Of a stretch of DNA of 64,000 nucleotides, positions 36,364 through 49,180 are shown one piece after another (the stretch's first letter is position 1; every line of letters starts with the position of its first letter). The DNA is from Hydrocarboniphaga daqingensis. Lineage in GTDB: Bacteria; Pseudomonadota; Gammaproteobacteria; Nevskiales; Nevskiaceae. The stretch lies in assembly GCF_900129825.1 (NCBI RefSeq), contig NZ_FQWZ01000002.1:270680-334679 (forward strand), read 5' to 3'. A model generated the notes under the pieces. It searched no databases and was not told the origin of the DNA. It saw nothing but the letters and a program-made list of their open reading frames with translations. A program made the position numbers and the translations under genes.

Positions 36364-38309
36364 GGCGGCGCCGATTCGATCGCCTGACGCAGCAGCGTCA
36401 GCGACTCGCTCAGGTCGGGTGCCGGGGCCGACAGCTCCAGGCTCTGCAAGCGCTCGATTTCCGCCAGCGACGCTTCGACGCCCGGATCGCCGTTGCGGAA
36501 GAAGCGCCGCAGCCAGTCGGCCGCCGATCCCAGCGATTCGCGCAGGCTCGCGGTCTCGCCGCGCAGCAGCGCCACGCGCGCCGATTCGAGCTTGAGAATC
36601 AGCACGTGGACGATCACCGCTTCATCTTCGGGCGGCAGCAGGCGCAGGTTGCCGGCCTTATCGTCGCGACGGACGACGAACAGATTGGCCAGCGCGGTGC
36701 GGATCGCATCGCCGATGCGCTGATACCAGGCGGTATCGACCGTGGCCGTGTCTTGTGCCGCGCTGTTGCCGCCGCGCAGGCCGCCGCCGAACACGCGCGG
36801 CTCGATCCGCGCCCGCAGCGGCAGCGTCGCCGCGCGGTCGATCAAGCTCGACAGCGTTAGCGAGGCCGAGGTCAGGTCGGGGCGCGGCAACGCTTGCAGC
36901 GCGGCGCGCTCGCGGGCAATCGCCTCGCGTACCCGGAACAGGCGGGGATCGTTCATCGTGCCCAGACGCTGATCGGCAATCTGCAGCGCCAGCAGCGCCG
37001 AGCGCACGTCCTGCTGCAGCAGCAGTCGGTCACTGGCCAGCAGCAGCAGTTGCTCGACCGAAGCCAGTGCAAAGCGCGTCCGGCCGCCTTGCAGCTCTTC
37101 GGTGATGCGGCCCATCAGCTGCTCGCTGTTGTCGATGCGGCCCTGCAACGCCGCCAGATCGCTGCTGGCGCGCTGCATCACGCGGGCGAGGTCCGACTGA
37201 CGCGTCGCGGTCTGCGAGCCCTGGTTTTCCAGCTCGGAGGTCATCCGCATCAAGCGACGCAGCGCGTGATCCTGGGCTTGCAGCAACGCGCCCTGGTTTT
37301 GGCGCAGGTCCCACAGCAGCCAGCCGCCGTAGCCGAGTGCACCGGCCAGCACCACGACCAGCAGCCAGGCGACGATGCCGCTGCTGCGCGATGGCGCCGC
37401 GACAGCGGGCGGTGGCGGTGGGCTGTCGCGGGTCGCGGAGCGGGACGGGTCGGCGGCATCGCCGGCCGCGCCGGGTTCGCGGACCATCTTGGTGCCGATG
37501 GCGATCGGATCGGGCGTGGTCATGTCGGAATCCGGTTTTCGCTGCGCCTGCCATTGGCACAGGCAACGGACGATCGCCTCGTCGCTGACCGCCTCGGGCA
37601 GCAGCGGGTCGGCAAAGCCGAGCGCCAGCGCCTGCTCGCGGATGCGCGCGCTGGGCACGATCAATTGCAGCGCCCGCAGCAGCGGGCGCATCGGCTCCGG
37701 CGTCAGTGCCCACAGCCGGTCCAGCGTCTGGCCGCTGGTGATGACGATCGCATCGGCGATCGCCAGCTCGGATTCGATGCGCTCGGGTTCGTGCTCGACC
37801 GGCCGGCGCCGATACAGCGTCAGCGTGTCGACCGTCGCGCCGCGCGCCTGCAGCGTCGGTGCGATCAGCTCGCGGCCGTTTTCGCCGGTGATCAGCAGGA
37901 AACGCTGACCGTCGATCTGCTGCAGGCCTTCGAGGGCCAGCAGCGTTTCGCTGGACGCGGGCTCCTCGGGGACCGCGGCACCGGGATGGCCCGCAGCATC
38001 CAGTGCCGCAGCCGTGGCGGCGCCGATCGCATACAGCGGCGGCCAGCGCGCGTCGGCGATGTCAATTTCCGCGGCATAGCGCACCGCGTTGGCGCTGGTG
38101 AAGAGCCAGCCGGCGTCATCGCGGTGTGCGTCGAGCGTGGCGCGTGTGGCCGCATCGTCGCCGCTGGCCTCGACGGCATACAGCGGCAGCCGCGCCGCTT
38201 GCGCGCCTTGGGCTTCGAGCAGCAGGCACAGCGTGCCGGCCTGCAGGTCGGGCCGGGTGACGATGATGCGCAGGCCGGACAATGGCAGCGCGTCGGCGCG
38301 GGCTCTCAT
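36360..38309 (-). CDS. hemD: Fused uroporphyrinogen-III synthase (HemD) and HemX
   Basis: This 649-residue protein joins two activities. Residues about 10-255 are the HemD-type domain ([45 protein letters not shown]), which closes hydroxymethylbilane to uroporphyrinogen III. After a Pro/Ala-rich linker, a membrane helix at 311-330 begins the HemX part, a long coiled-coil periplasmic domain. No stop separates them. E. coli has two genes; fused forms are known in some other proteobacteria. An internal ATG at residue 263 could also yield HemX alone. The start overlaps the hemC stop as ATGA. Confidence 0.92.
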   Translation of the reverse strand: MRARADALPLSGLRIIVTRPDLQAGTLCLLLEAQGAQAARLPLYAVEASGDDAATRATLDAHRDDAGWLFTSANAVRYAAEIDIADARWPPLYAIGAATAAALDAAGHPGAAVPEEPASSETLLALEGLQQIDGQRFLLITGENGRELIAPTLQARGATVDTLTLYRRRPVEHEPERIESELAIADAIVITSGQTLDRLWALTPEPMRPLLRALQLIVPSARIREQALALGFADPLLPEAVSDEAIVRCLCQWQAQRKPDSDMTTPDPIAIGTKMVREPGAAGDAADPSRSATRDSPPPPPAVAAPSRSSGIVAWLLVVVLAGALGYGGWLLWDLRQNQGALLQAQDHALRRLMRMTSELENQGSQTATRQSDLARVMQRASSDLAALQGRIDNSEQLMGRITEELQGGRTRFALASVEQLLLLASDRLLLQQDVRSALLALQIADQRLGTMNDPRLFRVREAIARERAALQALPRPDLTSASLTLSSLIDRAATLPLRARIEPRVFGGGLRGGNSAAQDTATVDTAWYQRIGDAIRTALANLFVVRRDDKAGNLRLLPPEDEAVIVHVLILKLESARVALLRGETASLRESLGSAADWLRRFFRNGDPGVEASLAEIERLQSLELSAPAPDLSESLTLLRQAIESAPP

Positions 38310-39247
38310 ACGAGCACTCCCAGCCGTTGCAGGATCGTGCCGGCGCCGTCGGCCAGCAGTCGCTGTGCCAAGGCCACGCCGAGCGCTTCGGCCTGGTCGG
38401 CCGGGCCGCGGATTTCGTCACGCACCTGTTGAGTGCCGTCGGGGTCGCCGACCAGCGCCTGCAAATGCAGCGTGCCGTCAGCGGCAATCCGTGCATGGCC
38501 GGCCACCGGCACCTGGCAGGCGCCGCCGAGGCGCGAATTCAGCGCACGCTCGGCGCGCAGACGCTGGGTCGTCGCCGGGTCGTGCAGCGGCGCCAGCAAG
38601 TCGCGCGTCGCGTGGTCGTCCTCGCGGCATTCAATGCCGATCACCCCCTGGCCGATCGCCGGAATGAAACGTTCGACGTCGAGGAATTCGCCGATCCGCG
38701 CTGCAAGCCCGAGCCGCAGCAGGCCAGCGGCGGCCAGCAGGATCGCGTCGTAGTCGCCGTCGTCGAGCTTGCGCAGCCGGGTGCCGACGTTGCCGCGCAG
38801 CGGCGAGATCCGCAGATCGGGCCGCAGCCCGCGCAGCTGGGTCTGACGGCGCAGGCTCGACGTGCCGACGTGCGCACCTTGCGGCAGCTCGGCGATCGAG
38901 CGGTAGCGGTTGGACACGAACGCGTCGCGCGGGTCTTCACCGGCCAGGAACGCGCTCAGCACCAGCCCCTCGGGCTGTTGCGCGGGCACATCCTTCATCG
39001 AATGCACGGCGATGTCGGCGCGCCGTTCGAGCATCGCTTGTTCTAGCTCTTTGACGAACAGACCCTTGCCGCCGACGGCCGACAGCGGGCTGCCGAGCAG
39101 CTGGTCGCCACGCGTGGTCATCGGCACCAGTTCGACGCTCAGCGCCGGGTGCAGGTCCTGCAAGCGACGCTGCACGTGGTGCGCCTGCCACAGCGCGAGC
39201 GGCGACTCGCGTGTGGCGATGCGGACGCGGGTCGCCGTCGCCGCCAT
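38306..39247 (-). CDS. hemC: Hydroxymethylbilane synthase (porphobilinogen deaminase)
   Basis: This 313-residue enzyme links four porphobilinogens into hydroxymethylbilane. The dipyrromethane cofactor cysteine is C244 in LGGACQVP. Other markers are [32 protein letters not shown] and IGTSSLRR-like GTSSLRRQ, followed by RGNVGTRL. The ATG at 39247 starts two bases after the clpP-like stop codon; in-frame starts further upstream lie inside clpP. Its stop overlaps the hemD start. Confidence 0.96.
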   Translation of the reverse strand: MAATATRVRIATRESPLALWQAHHVQRRLQDLHPALSVELVPMTTRGDQLLGSPLSAVGGKGLFVKELEQAMLERRADIAVHSMKDVPAQQPEGLVLSAFLAGEDPRDAFVSNRYRSIAELPQGAHVGTSSLRRQTQLRGLRPDLRISPLRGNVGTRLRKLDDGDYDAILLAAAGLLRLGLAARIGEFLDVERFIPAIGQGVIGIECREDDHATRDLLAPLHDPATTQRLRAERALNSRLGGACQVPVAGHARIAADGTLHLQALVGDPDGTQQVRDEIRGPADQAEALGVALAQRLLADGAGTILQRLGVLV

Positions 39248-39249
39248 GC

Positions 39250-39852
39250 TCAGACGACTTCGGCGGCGCTGCTGATGATCTTGCCGACGAGGCCGTATTC
39301 CTTGGCTTCCTGGGCGCTCATCCAATGATCGCGTTGCGTGTCGGCGGCGATGCGCTCGACGCTCTGACCGGTTTCCTTGGCGTAGATCTCGTTCAGACGC
39401 TGGCGCATCCGCACGATTTCCTTGGCCGCGATGGCGATGTCCGACGCCGTGCCGCCCATGCCGCCAGACGGCTGGTGCAGCAGGAAGCGCGTATTGGTCA
39501 GCGCGTAGCGGTTTTCGGGCTTGGCCGCGCTGTAGATCAGCGAGCCGGCGCTGGCGCACCAGCCGGTGCCGATCATCCGGATTTCGGGCTTCACGAACTT
39601 GATCATGTCGTAGATCGTGTCGCCGGATTCGACGTGTCCGCCCTGGCTGTTGATGAAGATCGTGATCGGGTCCAGCGACTCGGCCTGCATCGCCAGCAGC
39701 CGGCTGGTGACCGCTTCGGCGAGCTTCTGGTTGATGCCGCCGTAGATCAGGATCGTGCGCGCCTGGAACAGGCGCTCTTCGAGCGCGTTGGGGCGCTTGG
39801 GCGTCACCGCGTCGGCCTTGTCGTCATCGGCGGCGATGATGGGGTCCAGCAT
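39250..39852 (-). CDS. ClpP-like serine protease heading the hem operon
   Basis: This 200-residue protein is ClpP-like, with a likely catalytic triad of Ser101 (CASAGSL), His126 (LLHQPSGG) and Asp175 (DTQRDHWMS). It differs from the housekeeping ClpP in several core motifs: YCMGQAASMGAFLL is replaced by [14 protein letters not shown], and no clpX, tig or lon gene is adjacent. It is therefore probably a second ClpP paralogue. A GAGGAG ribosome-binding site lies eight bases before the ATG. It is the first gene of a packed clpP-hemC-hemDX-hemY-DUF1571 unit and begins 124 bp after algR, behind a strong hairpin. Confidence 0.85.
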   Translation of the reverse strand: MLDPIIAADDDKADAVTPKRPNALEERLFQARTILIYGGINQKLAEAVTSRLLAMQAESLDPITIFINSQGGHVESGDTIYDMIKFVKPEIRMIGTGWCASAGSLIYSAAKPENRYALTNTRFLLHQPSGGMGGTASDIAIAAKEIVRMRQRLNEIYAKETGQSVERIAADTQRDHWMSAQEAKEYGLVGKIISSAAEVV

Positions 39853-39904
39853 GGGACAAACTCCTCGGGGTCATGTCGCCCATCTGCTACGGGCAAGGAG
39901 CGAC

Positions 39905-39910
39905 ATATTA
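39905..39910 (-). promoter_or_regulatory. Possible -10 box (TAATAT) for the clpP-hem operon
   Basis: TAATAT lies on the minus strand about 53 bp before the clpP-like start, between that gene and the algR terminator hairpin. No clear -35 box stands 17 bp upstream, so the assignment is weak. Confidence 0.3.
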
Positions 39911-39937
39911 GGCAAACTTGCGCCCGCGTGACGGTTT

Positions 39938-39964
39938 GCGCGCCGACGACCCCCGTCGGCGCGC
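39938..39964 (-). terminator. Strong hairpin after algR
   Basis: GCGCGCCGACG (39938-39948) and CGTCGGCGCGC (39954-39964) form a perfect 11-bp stem with a five-base loop, starting 13 bp after the algR stop. No T-tract follows, but the stem should separate algR transcription from the clpP-hem operon. Confidence 0.6.
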
Positions 39965-39976
39965 GCGCCGGGCGCC

Positions 39977-40720
39977 TCAGCCGTCGGTGAGAAAGCGCCG
40001 CACTTCGGCCAAACGACGGCGCGACACCGGCAACGGTTTGCTGGCGTGCTTCATCTTCAGCCAGTGGTGCTGCTCGCCGCCGCGCTCGCGCTCTAGGCTG
40101 GCGATGAAGCGCGTCGCCACCAGCGCCTTGCGATGGATGCGCAGGAACCAGGGCGCAAAGTCGTCTTCGAGCGTCTTGAGCGATTCTTCGATCAGCACTT
40201 CGCCGTGCAGATGGCAGACCGTCGTGTACTTCTGGTCGGCCAGGAAGTAGACGATGTCATCGACCGGAATCCGCACCAGGCCTTCGCGCGTCGTGGCCAG
40301 GATGTGTTCGCGCTTGGGGCGCTCGCCGGCGGCCGGCACGGTGGCGGGCGACTTCTGTGCGCGGGTCGGGCGGCGTGCGCGCAGCAGCGCTTCCTTGAGC
40401 TTTTCGACACGGATCGGCTTGAGCAGATAGGCGTCGGCGTTGGCGTCGAAGGCCGACAGCGCGTGTTCTGAATAGGCGGTCGTGAAGATGATCGCCGGCG
40501 GCGGATCGTATTCCGCCAGCTGGCGGGCGACCTGCAGGCCATCGACGCCGCCCATGCGGATGTCGAGCAGCACCAGGTCGGGCTCTTCGTTGTCGACGAC
40601 CTCCAGCGCGGTTTCACCGTCACCGGCTTCGCCGACGATCTCGTAACCCGGAAACTCCGACAGCAGACGGCGCAGGCGCTCGCGCGCCAACGGTTCGTCA
40701 TCCACGATCACCACTCTCAT
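39977..40720 (-). CDS. algR: LytTR-type response regulator AlgR
   Basis: This 247-residue regulator has a receiver domain (1-120) with phospho-acceptor D53 in LVLLDIRMGG, and a C-terminal LytTR DNA-binding domain (about 135-245) with FLRIHRKALVATRFI. In Pseudomonas AlgR controls alginate, type IV pili and virulence genes, and is encoded with its histidine kinase and near hemC, as here. The direct targets in this organism are unknown. It lies 59 bp downstream of the sensor kinase gene. Confidence 0.93.
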   Translation of the reverse strand: MRVVIVDDEPLARERLRRLLSEFPGYEIVGEAGDGETALEVVDNEEPDLVLLDIRMGGVDGLQVARQLAEYDPPPAIIFTTAYSEHALSAFDANADAYLLKPIRVEKLKEALLRARRPTRAQKSPATVPAAGERPKREHILATTREGLVRIPVDDIVYFLADQKYTTVCHLHGEVLIEESLKTLEDDFAPWFLRIHRKALVATRFIASLERERGGEQHHWLKMKHASKPLPVSRRRLAEVRRFLTDG

Positions 40721-40779
40721 CGCGCAACTCCTCCCTGTGCAACGGCCTGGACACTGGGGGAGCCGGCTCGCCGGTGGCG

Positions 40780-41838
40780 CTATGTCGGCAGAAACAGCCT
40801 TGCCTTGTATAGCCCGTCGTCGATGCCAAGTTCGACCCGCCCACGCTCACCGTAAATGAGCCCGAGGCGACTCGCAATGTTGTCGACGGCCACTTGGTTG
40901 CCGCTGTGTGAACCACCGACGCGGACCTCGTCCTGCGGTGCCAGCGGATTGCTGACTTCGATGATGATTTCGTTACGGTCGCGGCGCACGCTGACCTGGA
41001 TCGTGCCGCCGTCGCGGCGTTTGGACACCCCGTGATGCACCGCATTCTCGACCAGCGGCTGAATGATCAGCGACGGCACCGGGTGGTTGAGCAGGTCTTC
41101 GGGCACGTCCCAGTCGACTTGCAGGCGCTCGTCGAGCCGGGCCTTCTCGATCCGCAGGTAGGCGTTGCAGATGCTGATTTCGTCGACCAGCGGCGCCATC
41201 TGGCCCTGCTTTTCGAGGCTGGCGCGGAACACGTCGGCCAAGTCTTCGACCAGACCCTCGGCTTCAGCCGGGCGCACGCTGATCAGTGCGGCCAGGCTGT
41301 TGAGCGCGTTGAACAGAAAATGCGGCCGGATGCGCGCGTTCAGCGCCTGATAACGGCTTTCGGATTCGGCGCGGACCTGTTCGCGCCACTGGTGGCGCGT
41401 CCAGAAGTAGCGCAACAGCAGCACGGCGACGATCGCCGCGATCGCGCTGTGGCGCATCACGAACCACAGCCGCGGTTCATTGGGGTCCAGCACGCCCCAG
41501 CGCGGGTTGGTGCCGACCATCCAGGCCAGATTCGACAACACCATCACCGCAATCACCAGCGCCGCCCAGCAAACGAAGAACACCAGGCCCGGCCGCGCGA
41601 TGCTGAGGAAGCGTCGCAGCCAGCACAGGCTGGCCGCGCTGCACAGACCGATCCACTGCAGATACAGCGACAGCAAGCCGAGGCGCTGGATGAAGCCGCC
41701 GGTGCGCACACTGGCGCTGAGCGTGAAGCACAGCGCCACCAGTTCCATGGCCAGCGCCAGCGACAAGGCCACTGGCAACGTGCAGAAATTGGGAATCAGG
41801 CGAACGCGGGTCGCCGGATTGGACTGGACTTGGAGCAT
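40780..41838 (-). CDS. algZ: Membrane histidine kinase AlgZ/FimS
   Basis: This 352-residue sensor has four or more membrane helices (about 22-45, 51-75, 84-108 and 129-147) and then a His_kinase domain of the LytS type with His173 in IRPHFLFNALNSL. A HATPase domain follows (NAVHHGVSKRRDGG). It phosphorylates AlgR. The ATG at 41838 is chosen because it gives a hydrophobic first helix; a longer in-frame reading to 42495 runs through argH. It diverges from argH, with GTAAGC-N4-GCTTAC at 41891-41906 between them. Confidence 0.9.
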   Translation of the reverse strand: MLQVQSNPATRVRLIPNFCTLPVALSLALAMELVALCFTLSASVRTGGFIQRLGLLSLYLQWIGLCSAASLCWLRRFLSIARPGLVFFVCWAALVIAVMVLSNLAWMVGTNPRWGVLDPNEPRLWFVMRHSAIAAIVAVLLLRYFWTRHQWREQVRAESESRYQALNARIRPHFLFNALNSLAALISVRPAEAEGLVEDLADVFRASLEKQGQMAPLVDEISICNAYLRIEKARLDERLQVDWDVPEDLLNHPVPSLIIQPLVENAVHHGVSKRRDGGTIQVSVRRDRNEIIIEVSNPLAPQDEVRVGGSHSGNQVAVDNIASRLGLIYGERGRVELGIDDGLYKARLFLPT

Positions 41839-41890
41839 GGTTCCGGCGGTGGACTGTGAACACGGTCCGCAAGCGGACGACCTGCGTATT

Positions 41891-41906
41891 GTAAGCCGCA
41901 GCTTAC
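41891..41906. promoter_or_regulatory. Inverted repeat between algZ and argH
   Basis: GTAAGC (41891-41896) and GCTTAC (41901-41906) are perfect reverse complements with a four-base loop. They lie in the 175-bp divergent region. The motif could be an operator or a leader hairpin of algZ. Confidence 0.35.
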
Positions 41907-41964
41907 GGAGATCGTCCCCGCGCTGGCTCCATCGGGTTGGCGAAGGCCGCCGCTGGTCGGCCGC

Positions 41965-41970
41965 TATACT
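41965..41970 (+). promoter_or_regulatory. Possible -10 box (TATACT) of argH
   Basis: TATACT lies 44 bp before the argH start. A matching -35 box at the usual distance is not clear. A similar TATACT precedes speE. Confidence 0.35.
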
Positions 41971-42013
41971 GCCCGGCCCGACGCCGTAATCCGTCTTTTC
42001 TTCCCGAAACCGC

Positions 42014-43420
42014 ATGAGCCAGCCCGACAACAAGAACCGCATGTGGAGCGGCCGCTTCAGCGAATCGACCTCCGAGCTGGTGGCCGCATTCAGCGAATCG
42101 GTCAGCTTCGACCAGCGTCTGTACCGCCAGGACATCGCCCAAAGCACCGCGCATGCCCGGATGCTGGCGCGCGTCGGCGTGCTTAGCACCGCTGATGCCG
42201 ATGCGATCACCGCCGGTCTTGAACAAGTCCGCGACGAGATCGAGCGCGGCGCCTTCGTGTGGAAGACCGAGCTCGAAGACGTGCACATGAACATCGAGGC
42301 GCGGCTGACCGAAATCATCGGCGACGCCGGCAAGCGGCTGCACACCGGCCGCTCGCGCAACGACCAGGTCGCCACCGACATCCGGCTGTACACGCGCGAT
42401 GCGATCGACCGGCTGCTGCCGCTGATCGACACGCTGGCCGACGGCCTGCTCGGCCTGGCCGAGGCCGAGGCCGACAGCGTGATGCCGGGCTTCACGCACT
42501 TGCAGATCGCGCAGCCGGTGACGTTCGGGCATCACATGCTGGCCTGGCGCGAACAGATCCTGCGCGATCGCTCGCGGCTGGTCGATGCGCGCGCACGGCT
42601 CAACGTGCTGCCGCTGGGCAGCGCCGCGCTCGCCGGCACCGTCTATCCACTGGATCGTCACTACGTCGCCGAGCAGCTGGGCTTTGCCGCGGTCAGCGAA
42701 AACTCGCTGGACGCCGTGTCGGATCGCGATTTCGCCATCGAGTTCTGCGCGGCCGCCGCGATGATCCTGGTGCACCTGTCACGCTGGAGCGAGGAGCTGA
42801 TCATCTGGTCGACGCCGATGTTCGGCTTCGTGTCGCTGCCCGACCGCTTCTGCACCGGCAGCTCGATCATGCCGCAGAAGAAAAACCCCGATGTGCCCGA
42901 ACTGGTGCGCGGCAAGACCGGGCGCGTGATCGGTGATCTGAACGCGCTGCTGGTGCTGATGAAGGGCCAGCCGCTGGCGTACAACCGCGACAACCAGGAA
43001 GACAAGGAGCCGTTGTTCGACGCGATCGACACGGTGACGATCTGTCTGCGCGTCTATGCCGAAATGGTGCCGCACATCGTCGTGCGCCGCGACGCCTGCC
43101 GCGCCGCTGCCGCCAAGGGGTTTTCGACGGCCACCGATCTGGCTGACTACCTGGTCGGCAAGGGCCTGCCGTTCCGCGACGCGCACCACGTCGTCGGCGC
43201 CGTGGTCGGTTATGCGGCGCAGCATCAGCGTGATCTGGCCGAGCTGAGCCTCGACGAACTGCGCCGCTTCTCATCGGCGATCGAAGCTGATGTACATCAG
43301 CACATCACGTTGGAAGCCTCGGTCTCGGCGCGCAAAACCTATGGCGGCACCGCGCCCGACCAAGTGCGTGCTGCGATTGCGCGCGCGCGTCGTGCCCTCG
43401 CGCAGCGGAGTCCGCGATGA
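42014..43420 (+). CDS. argH: Argininosuccinate lyase
   Basis: This 468-residue enzyme splits argininosuccinate into arginine and fumarate. Markers are [39 protein letters not shown], and the family signature [24 protein letters not shown]. The length matches the family. The last four bases, ATGA, are also the start of the next gene, which suggests joint translation with the dehydrogenase downstream. It diverges from algZ, the arrangement seen in Pseudomonas. Confidence 0.97.
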   Translation: MSQPDNKNRMWSGRFSESTSELVAAFSESVSFDQRLYRQDIAQSTAHARMLARVGVLSTADADAITAGLEQVRDEIERGAFVWKTELEDVHMNIEARLTEIIGDAGKRLHTGRSRNDQVATDIRLYTRDAIDRLLPLIDTLADGLLGLAEAEADSVMPGFTHLQIAQPVTFGHHMLAWREQILRDRSRLVDARARLNVLPLGSAALAGTVYPLDRHYVAEQLGFAAVSENSLDAVSDRDFAIEFCAAAAMILVHLSRWSEELIIWSTPMFGFVSLPDRFCTGSSIMPQKKNPDVPELVRGKTGRVIGDLNALLVLMKGQPLAYNRDNQEDKEPLFDAIDTVTICLRVYAEMVPHIVVRRDACRAAAAKGFSTATDLADYLVGKGLPFRDAHHVVGAVVGYAAQHQRDLAELSLDELRRFSSAIEADVHQHITLEASVSARKTYGGTAPDQVRAAIARARRALAQRSPR

Positions 43421-44165
43421 TCGTGCTCGTCACCGGTGCCAGCGCCGGCTTCGGCACGGCGATCGCCCGTCGTTTCGCGGCCAGCGGCGCTCGCGTGATC
43501 ATCGCGGCGCGCCGCCGTGAGCGGCTCGACGCGCTGGCCGCCGAGTTGGGCGATGCCGCCTATCCGTTGGAACTCGATGTGCGCGACCGTGCATCGGTCG
43601 AGCGCGCGATCGGTTCGCTGCCACCGCCGTGGTCGTCGATCGATCTGCTGGTCAACAACGCCGGCCTTGCACTGGGCTTGGAGCCGGCGCACCGCGCTTC
43701 GCTCGATGATTGGGAGACGATGGTCGACACCAACTGCAAGGGCTTGATGACGGTGACGCGCGTTGTATTGCCGGGCATGGTCGAGCGCAATCGCGGGCAC
43801 ATCGTCAACATCGGCTCGACGGCCGGCGAATGGCCCTACGCTGGCGGCAATGTGTACGGTGCGACCAAGGCGTTCGTCCAGCAGTTTTCGCTGAACCTGC
43901 GCGCCGATCTTGCCGGCACCTTGGTGCGGGTATCGAACGTCGAACCCGGCCTCTGCGGCGGCACGGAGTTTTCGAACGTGCGGTTTCACGGCGACGATGA
44001 GCGCGCCGCCAAGCTCTACGAAAACGCCAATGCGCTGCGCCCGGAAGACATCGCCGATACGGTCTACTGGATCGCGTCCTGCCCGCCGCATATGAACGTC
44101 AACACGATCTCACTGATGCCGGTGTCGCAGTCGTTCGCCGGCCTGTCGGTCAGCAAGAAGCCCTG

Positions 44166-44166
<1 letters not shown>
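43417..44166 (+). CDS. Short-chain dehydrogenase (YdfG-like)
   Basis: This 249-residue classical SDR has the NADP-binding motif TGASAGFG (6-13), NNAG in [11 protein letters not shown] and the active-site Y-x-x-x-K in NVYGATKAF. The pattern [14 protein letters not shown] and [11 protein letters not shown] are close to YdfG of E. coli, a dehydrogenase acting on 3-hydroxy acids and serine. The ATG overlaps the argH stop by four bases, and its stop (TGATG) overlaps the start of the CoA transferase gene. It could act in 3-hydroxy acid oxidation. Confidence 0.88.
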
Positions 44167-46318
<2,152 letters not shown>

Positions 46319-46331
<13 letters not shown>

Positions 46332-48223
46332 GTGTAGCCCGACAAGCCGGCTTCCAGCTCAGCCAGCAGCGCCGTGCGTTCCGCTTGCGGCAGGTTCAGG
46401 CTCGCCATCTTCTTGCGATAGCTCTGCGCCAGTTCTTCGGGCACCAGATGCACGTAACGCAGTAGCTCATCGGTGCGGTCGCCGTGCTCGGCGCCTTCCA
46501 GATGCCAGCCTTGGGGCGCGCGCTCGTCGAGCACGACGTTGACCGCATTGGTGTCGCCGAACAGGTTATGGATGTCGCCGAGGATTTCCTGGTAGGCGCC
46601 GACCATGAACAGCGCGATCAGGTACGGCTGACCTTCTTCGAGCGGGTGTACCGCCAGCGTCGGCATCACGCCTTCGCGGTCGACGTAGCGGTCGAGTCGG
46701 CCGTCGGAGTCGCAGGTCAGATCGCAGAGCCGCGCCCGCAGCGCCGGCTCCTCGTCGAGCCGATGGATCGGCAGGATTGGAAACACTTGCTCGATCGCCC
46801 AGGCATCGGGCACCGACTGGAACACCGAGAAGTTACAAAAGTACTTCGCCGACAGCTTTTCGCTCAGTCCTTCATCGGCGTCGCGCTCGGCACGGATGCC
46901 GCTGTCGAGGCGCGGCTGCACCAAACGTGCGACGGCAAAGTACGCGCGCTCGGCCCAGGCGCGCTGCGCCAAGCTCAGCAGGCCTTCGGTGTACAGCGCT
47001 TGGGCTTCACCGAGAAACTGCGCGGCTTCGTGCAGCGACTCGATCGGACCGCGCGTATCGATGTCGGTGATCAAACCGTGCAGCTCCAGCAGCACGCTGG
47101 GTGCATCAGCGCCGGGCGCTTCAATCGCCGACGTCGGTACCACTTCCTGGTCGATCACGCTGGTGATCAGCACCGCGTGGTGCGCCGTCAGCGCACGGCC
47201 GGATTCGGAGATCACGTTCGGCTGCGGCTCGCCGGCTTCGATGCAGACGTCGCGTAGTGTGCGCAGGATGTTGCGCGCGTATTCGCGCAAGCCGTAATTC
47301 ATCGAGCAATGGCTGCGCGAGCGCGTGCCTTCGTAGTCGACGCCCAGGCCGCCACCGACGTCGACGACGTCGATCGGCGCGCCGAGCCGGCGCAGCTCCA
47401 CATAGAAGCGCGCCGCCTCACGCAGACCGCGCGCGATGTCCTGCACAGCGGCGACCTGCGAGCCAAGATGGAAGTGCACCATGCGGATCGAGTCGATCCG
47501 CCCGGCATCGCGCAGCATCTCGACCGCTTGCAGCACTTGCGGCGTCGTCAGACCGAACTTGGCCTTCTCGCCGCCGGTATTCTGCTGCGTGCTCGACGAA
47601 TCCGCCGCCAGGCGCACGCGCAGGCCGATCATTGGCGCCACGTCGAGCGCACGCGCTTCTTCGAGCACGATCGGCAGCTCCGACAGTTTCTCGACGACGA
47701 TGTAGACCGAGTGGCCGAGCTTTTGGCCGATCAGCGCGCGGCGGATATAGCCGCGGTCCTTGTAGCCGTTGCAGACGATCAGGCTGCCGCTTGGCGCAAG
47801 ACCAAGCACCGCGGCCAGCTCCGGCTTGCTGCCGGCTTCCAGCCCGACGCGCGTACCGCCGTGGCGGACGATGGTCTTCACCACGTCGGCCTGCTGATTC
47901 ACCTTGATCGGATATACGGCCGTGTAGCGGCCTTGGTAATGCAGCGCTTCGATTTCGTGGGCGAACGCGCCGGTCAGGGCGTCGATGCGGTCTTCGAGAA
48001 TGTTGTTGAAGCGCACCAGCACCGGCAGGTCCAAGCCTTCCAGCGGCAGTCGCCGCGCGATCTCGTACAAGTCGATCGCCGGGCCCTCGGCGTCGCGGAA
48101 CGGCCGTACCAGTACATGGCCGGCCGACGGGCCGGACTCGGCGACATCGAAGTAGCCCTCGCCCCACTGCGGCAAGTTGTAGCGTTCGCGGGCGCGGGCG
48201 GCGGACCAGACAGGCTTGGGCAT
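46319..48223 (-). CDS. speA: Biosynthetic arginine decarboxylase
   Basis: This enzyme of about 634 residues converts arginine to agmatine with PLP and Mg2+, leading to putrescine. The PLP lysine lies in YPIKVNQQADV and other conserved parts are GSKPELAAVLG, VDVGGGLGVDYEG and DEGLSEKLSAKYFCNFSVFQSVPD. Length agrees with SpeA of other gammaproteobacteria. The ATG at 48223 is preferred; a TTG at 48238 would add five residues. It is divergent from speE, which completes spermidine synthesis. Its 3' end overlaps the acetyl-CoA hydrolase gene by 13 bp. Confidence 0.95.
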
Positions 48224-48255
48224 CGGATCGTCACTCAAACAAGATGATGGGCCTT

Positions 48256-48261
48256 TATACT
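48256..48261 (+). promoter_or_regulatory. Possible -10 box (TATACT) of speE
   Basis: TATACT lies 43 bp before the speE start, in the 80-bp divergent gap with speA. No clear -35 box was found. Confidence 0.35.
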
Positions 48262-48303
48262 CGCGCCCTGATTGCAGACCTACTTACGTTACGAGAGCGC
48301 GAC

Positions 48304-49155
48304 ATGGCACTGGATAGCAGCTGGTTCACCGAACCCGTCGAGGCCACCGGCACGGCATTTTCGCTCAAGCTGGGCGAAAAGCTGCACGAAGAGCAGACGC
48401 CGTACCAGAAGATCGAGATCTTCCGGACCGAAACCTTCGGCTACCTGATGTCGATCGACGGCTGCACGATGGTGTCGACCCGCGACAACTTCCTGTACCA
48501 CGAGATGATGTCGCACGTGGCGCTGAACTCGCATCCCGACCCGCAGAACGTCGTCGTCGTCGGTGGCGGCGATTGTGGGACTTTGCGGGAGGTTTTGAAA
48601 CACCCGGAAGTCCGCAAAGCGACGCAGGTCGAGATCGACGAACGCGTCACGCGCTTAGCCGAACAGTATTTTCCTGAGCTGTGCACCGCCAACAACGATC
48701 CGCGCGCCACGCTGTTCTTCGGCGACGGCATCCAGTGGATGAAGGATGCAGCGCCCGGCAGCATCGACCTGATCATCATCGATTCGACCGATCCGGTGGG
48801 TCCGGCCGAAGGTCTGTTCGGCAAGAAGTTCTATCTGGACTGCCTCAAGGCGCTCAAGCCCAACGGCATGCTGGTGCAGCAGTCCGAATCGCCGCTGCTG
48901 CATCTGCCGCTGATCAGCGAAATGCATCAGACGATGCGGGTCGCCGGCTTCGCCCAGACGCATCTGTTCACGTTCCCGCAGCCGCTGTATCCGTCGGGCT
49001 GGTGGTCGGGTTCGATCGCCTGCAAGTCGGCCGGCGCGCTGGCCGAACGCCTCGATGCCAGCGCTGTGCAGGCGCTGGATGCGCAGTACTACAACGCAGC
49101 GATTCATCGCGGCGCTTTCGCGCTGCCCAACTACGTGGCCAAGGCGCTGGCCTGA
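48304..49155 (+). CDS. speE: Spermidine synthase
   Basis: This 283-residue aminopropyltransferase joins putrescine and decarboxylated SAM. The nucleotide site is VVVVGGGDCGTLREVLKH and the catalytic aspartate region is DSTDPVGPAEGLF, with YHEMMSHVALN and SESPLLH also conserved. The ATG at 48304 is used instead of an in-frame ATG at 48244, because it gives the family N-terminus MALDSSWFTEP. The decarboxylase that makes dcSAM (speD) is not in the window. Confidence 0.95.
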   Translation: MALDSSWFTEPVEATGTAFSLKLGEKLHEEQTPYQKIEIFRTETFGYLMSIDGCTMVSTRDNFLYHEMMSHVALNSHPDPQNVVVVGGGDCGTLREVLKHPEVRKATQVEIDERVTRLAEQYFPELCTANNDPRATLFFGDGIQWMKDAAPGSIDLIIIDSTDPVGPAEGLFGKKFYLDCLKALKPNGMLVQQSESPLLHLPLISEMHQTMRVAGFAQTHLFTFPQPLYPSGWWSGSIACKSAGALAERLDASAVQALDAQYYNAAIHRGAFALPNYVAKALA

Positions 49156-49180
49156 GCCGGATCGGAAGGCCGACGCCGCG

